A stretch of DNA of 31,714 nucleotides. Origin: Rhizobium sp. Q54. Its GTDB lineage: Bacteria > Pseudomonadota > Alphaproteobacteria > Rickettsiales > UBA1997. The first letter of the stretch is position 1. Each line of letters begins with the position of its first letter. Positions 31,111 through 31,714 of this stretch are shown one piece after another. The stretch is taken from contig CAMBES010000001.1 of assembly GCA_945865855.1 (NCBI GenBank), positions 1 to 31,714 on the forward strand. Reading direction: 5' to 3'. Both the position numbers and the translations under genes were made by a program. The notes beneath the pieces were generated by a model, which worked only from the letters and a program-made list of their open reading frames with translations, searched no databases and was not told the DNA's origin.

Positions 31111-31714
31111 GAAACAAAGCTTTCTCTCTAGTTGAACTTTCGATCTCACTTGTAGTCATCGCTATATTAATGTCGATTGTGGCTGGGGGTGCAAATTTGA
31201 TAATGTCGGCAAAATTAAGCAGTGCTCGCTCGCTCACCGCAAGATCTCCGGTGCCCAAAATTGCAGGGCTAGTTGCATGGTACGAAACCTCGAGACTTGA
31301 GTCATTTAAAGCGAGCGAAGCAGTGGATGATGGGCAAATCAGCGCTTGGTATGATGTGGGGCCAGGATCAATTACTAAAAAATATAATACCCTAACTAGA
31401 ACCGCCTCCTCTGCAGTAATTTATCAACAGAGCGGCATTAACAGGCTTCCAAGTATTTCATTTAACGGCAGTGGAAGAATCTCAGTTTCTAGTTTTTACC
31501 AAGGAAAGAGCGCGCAAAATACAATATTTTTTGTTTCCTCTCCTTACTCTTTAAGTAACACGCCAGCTCCTATAGATTCAGGAAATAGCTTTACCGCAAC
31601 TCCGATTTCATATCTTAGTAACGGCATTCGCCTTTACGCTGGAAATAATGCCGACTTCACAACATCAGGCTGTTGCTCAACTAATAGTAATTACATTATA
31701 GCGGCCTACTTCAA
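31107..31714 (+). CDS. prepilin-like protein with lectin-like region (3' end outside window)
   Basis: An open frame of 202 codons runs to the window edge without a stop. It starts RNKAFSLVELSISLVVIAIL: a short basic leader, then the type IV prepilin/pseudopilin methylation motif with Glu at +5 and a hydrophobic helix; the usual Gly at -1 is Ala. After the helix come AGLVAWYETSRLES, ISAWYDVG and LPSISFNGSG, the pattern of a concanavalin/LamG-like domain (W.D.S....FDG in relatives). It would be a surface or secretion-system pseudopilin with a carbohydrate- or adhesion-type head. The TTG start at 31107 overlaps the gcvPB stop (TTGA) and is chosen because no ATG or GTG precedes the motif closely. 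Confidence 0.65.
   Translation, partial: MRNKAFSLVELSISLVVIAILMSIVAGGANLIMSAKLSSARSLTARSPVPKIAGLVAWYETSRLESFKASEAVDDGQISAWYDVGPGSITKKYNTLTRTASSAVIYQQSGINRLPSISFNGSGRISVSSFYQGKSAQNTIFFVSSPYSLSNTPAPIDSGNSFTATPISYLSNGIRLYAGNNADFTTSGCCSTNSNYIIAAYF

Overview
The window looks like a chromosomal segment of an AT-rich alphaproteobacterium. This is inferred from the style of UbiG and PssA, the split glycine dehydrogenase (gcvPA/gcvPB) and many short GC-rich palindromic repeats in otherwise AT-rich DNA; no rRNA or tRNA gene is visible to confirm it. About two thirds of it (125-22420) is a surface-polysaccharide locus read mostly leftward (- strand). The rest is housekeeping genes, followed by the start of a pseudopilin-like gene cut off by the right edge.

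Polysaccharide locus. Two sugar-nucleotide routes are visible. (1) A GDP-heptose route: GmhA isomerase, HddA 7-phosphate kinase, a fused HddC-GmhB (nucleotidyltransferase plus 7-phosphatase), then a GDP-mannose-4,6-dehydratase-like enzyme that should act on the GDP-heptose. (2) A CDP-hexose route: RfbF, RfbG and an RfbH/ColD-like PLP enzyme with His in place of the catalytic Lys. Next to the CDP genes lie a perosamine-synthase-like aminotransferase fused to a GNAT acetyltransferase and a two-gene (split) transketolase. A fused E1-alpha/E1-beta thiamine-diphosphate dehydrogenase lies further left. I infer that the locus makes at least one unusual deoxy sugar: possibly an N-acylated amino sugar or amino-heptose, and possibly a two-carbon-branched 3,6-dideoxy sugar. 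Six glycosyltransferases are present: a CgeB-like/GT2 fusion, two GT2, one GT61, one GT10 and one GT9-like. A fused nucleotidyltransferase-kinase with a small HAD phosphatase suggests one more activated substituent. No flippase, polymerase or export permease is in the window; the only transporter part is a lone ABC ATPase.

Middle. The interval 22421-23035 has no gene. It holds three complete copies of an approximately 85-bp palindromic element, two partial copies, and three degenerate copies of a 3'-proximal stretch of the neighbouring aroQ gene. aroQ and pssA follow as a leftward pair.

Right part. Transketolase (tkt, +) carries an in-frame repeat insertion. It is followed by a lipoprotein-like metallo-beta-lactamase-fold protein with several metal ligands replaced (+), ubiG (-), gcvPA-gcvPB (+), and a partial prepilin-like gene (+) overlapping the end of gcvPB.

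Five genes are fusions of domains usually encoded separately, while transketolase (second copy) and glycine dehydrogenase are split. Short palindromic repeats sit between genes and inside at least one, probably two, enzyme genes in frame.
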